Shown here: positions 4,980 to 5,626 of the stretch, piece after piece
How the letters are laid out: the number at the start of each line of letters is the position of its first letter
How positions within the stretch are numbered: position 1 is the first letter of the stretch
Source: JACRBK01 sp964427955
Lineage (GTDB): Bacteria; Chloroflexota; Anaerolineae; Aggregatilineales; Aggregatilineaceae
Assembly: GCA_964427955.1 (NCBI GenBank)
Contig: CAYRWY010000395.1
Coordinates: forward strand, 1-5,626
Length of the DNA: 5,626 bases
Direction of reading: 5' to 3'
Program-made: the position numbers and the translations under genes
Notes under the pieces: model-generated
The model's input: only the letters and a program-made list of their open reading frames with translations
Told to the model about the DNA's origin: nothing
Databases searched by the model: none

Positions 4980-5626
4980 TCATTCCTCGTCATCCCCGCT
5001 CAACGCCGCCAGGTCGGGGACCAGGTCCTCGACGTCGGGCTGCGGCTCGGGCTGCGGCTCCAGATCTGCCGCCGCCTTACGACGGCGCTCGCGGCCCATC
5101 ATGGCCATTTGCCAATCCAGATAGCGGATCGCGCGATCCTTCGGGCGCGGCAGTCCCAGCGGACGGCCTCGCGCGTCGAAGATGATCCCGGCGGCGCCCG
5201 CCACGAGACGGCGCTTGATCCGCCGCTTGCCGTCCAGCGTCAGGCCGCGCCGCAGCTTGATCGTCACGTCCACCGTCACGCCCGGCAGCACCGGCGCCAT
5301 CCAGATTTCGCCGCCCTTGACGGTATGCCGGATCGGGTCTTCGTCGGGCTGGCGGATGTGAATGTCCATCGCCTCTTTACCGACCGTCACCCGCCCCAGC
5401 GGACAGAATGCCGTACCCAGGTTGACCAACCCGCCCGCCTCCATCGCCTGGACCGTGACCACCGGCTTGAGATAGGCGATCACGCCCAGCGCCGAGATCA
5501 GGTTATGGGGATCGAGCCGCAGTTCGACCGCGCCGACCGGCTGCAAGGCATCCAGCAGCACCATCGCGGCGATGCCCGGATGCGGCGCTTCGGTCAGGAT
5601 CGCGCCCGACGCGATGATCGGCTGGA
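4980..5626 (-). CDS. Glutamate mutase MutL-family protein (actin-like ATPase fold), C-terminal part
   Basis: The last 214 residues are present; the frame is open to the right edge, so the N-terminal ATPase part lies outside. Visible residues 3-16 (IIASGAILTEAPHP) and 22-38 (VLLDALQPVGAVELRLD) match the conserved MutL/GlmL pattern 'GG.L..AP.PG...L.LLDALQP.G...L.LD', near the nucleotide-binding end of the actin-like fold. The usual second Gly of the GG pair is Ala here (SGA). Residues 41-70 (ISALGVIA, VNLGTAF) continue the family match. About 72-170 is a beta-rich extension ending AGIIFDARGRPLGLPRPKD, which I recall from Chloroflexota MutL-like proteins and which goes beyond the short GlmL of glutamate-fermenting bacteria. 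The tail is acidic with a PQPEPQP stretch and ends GDDEE. The internal ATG at 5564 is not the true start, since it lies inside the conserved domain. GlmL is an accessory protein of the B12-dependent glutamate mutase; no mutase subunit is seen here, so that role is not supported. This protein is not related to the mismatch-repair MutL. Confidence 0.88.
   Translation of the reverse strand, partial: QPIIASGAILTEAPHPGIAAMVLLDALQPVGAVELRLDPHNLISALGVIAYLKPVVTVQAMEAGGLVNLGTAFCPLGRVTVGKEAMDIHIRQPDEDPIRHTVKGGEIWMAPVLPGVTVDVTIKLRRGLTLDGKRRIKRRLVAGAAGIIFDARGRPLGLPRPKDRAIRYLDWQMAMMGRERRRKAAADLEPQPEPQPDVEDLVPDLAALSGDDEE

Noticed and set aside
4859..4993. In-frame upstream ATG (4993) giving a 406-aa form of the KOW-like protein
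   Set aside because: The added 45 residues are mostly the translation of the palindromic repeat; a better placed SD and a natural start are at 4858.

Overview
The window carries five genes, all read from the minus strand, at high GC and with short gaps between them. It looks like Chloroflexota, probably a relative of Anaerolineae. The evidence is the MutL-family protein with a long C-terminal extension, its KOW-like neighbour, a surface protein with an Ala/Thr-rich stalk and an LPTTG tail, and a GC-rich hairpin repeat of the 'CCTCACCCCC...CCCCTCTCC' type that I recall from Chloroflexota and cyanobacteria. This placement rests on pattern memory, not on a database search.

In transcription order (right to left): (1) the C-terminal 214 residues of a glutamate mutase MutL-family protein, whose 5' end lies beyond the right edge; (2) a 121-bp gap holding a near-perfect 27-bp hairpin repeat; (3) a 361-aa conserved-type protein with a barrel-sandwich-like middle and a KOW/SH3-like C-terminus; (4) after 43 bp and a strong Shine-Dalgarno, a 538-aa membrane-anchored surface protein with an acidic cytoplasmic head, one TM helix, a long proline-free Ala/Thr-rich helical stalk, a PPC-like beta domain that seems to split an SdrD_B/CnaB-like domain, a Pro/Thr linker and a C-terminal LPTTG-TM-basic tail; (5) a 151-bp gap with two stem-loops and a good sigma70-type promoter; (6) a 467-aa P-loop ATPase with a C-terminal OmpR/PhoB-type winged helix; (7) 19 bp later, the N-terminal 179 residues of a multi-pass membrane protein that runs off the left edge.

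The genes suggest two transcription units. The first would be MutL-like, KOW-like protein and surface protein, ended by the stem-loops. The second would be the ATPase-regulator plus membrane protein, started by the promoter at about 1994-2022. The second unit looks like signalling or regulation, since an NTP-dependent switch carries its own DNA-binding domain and sits beside a possible membrane sensor. The first unit contains no glutamate mutase subunit, so the MutL-like protein probably has another role here. No tRNA, rRNA, CRISPR array, transposase or phage gene was seen. The most interesting items are the double-anchored surface protein with its nested domains and G8 tract, the ATPase-winged-helix/membrane pair, and the hairpin repeat placed between MutL and its partner.
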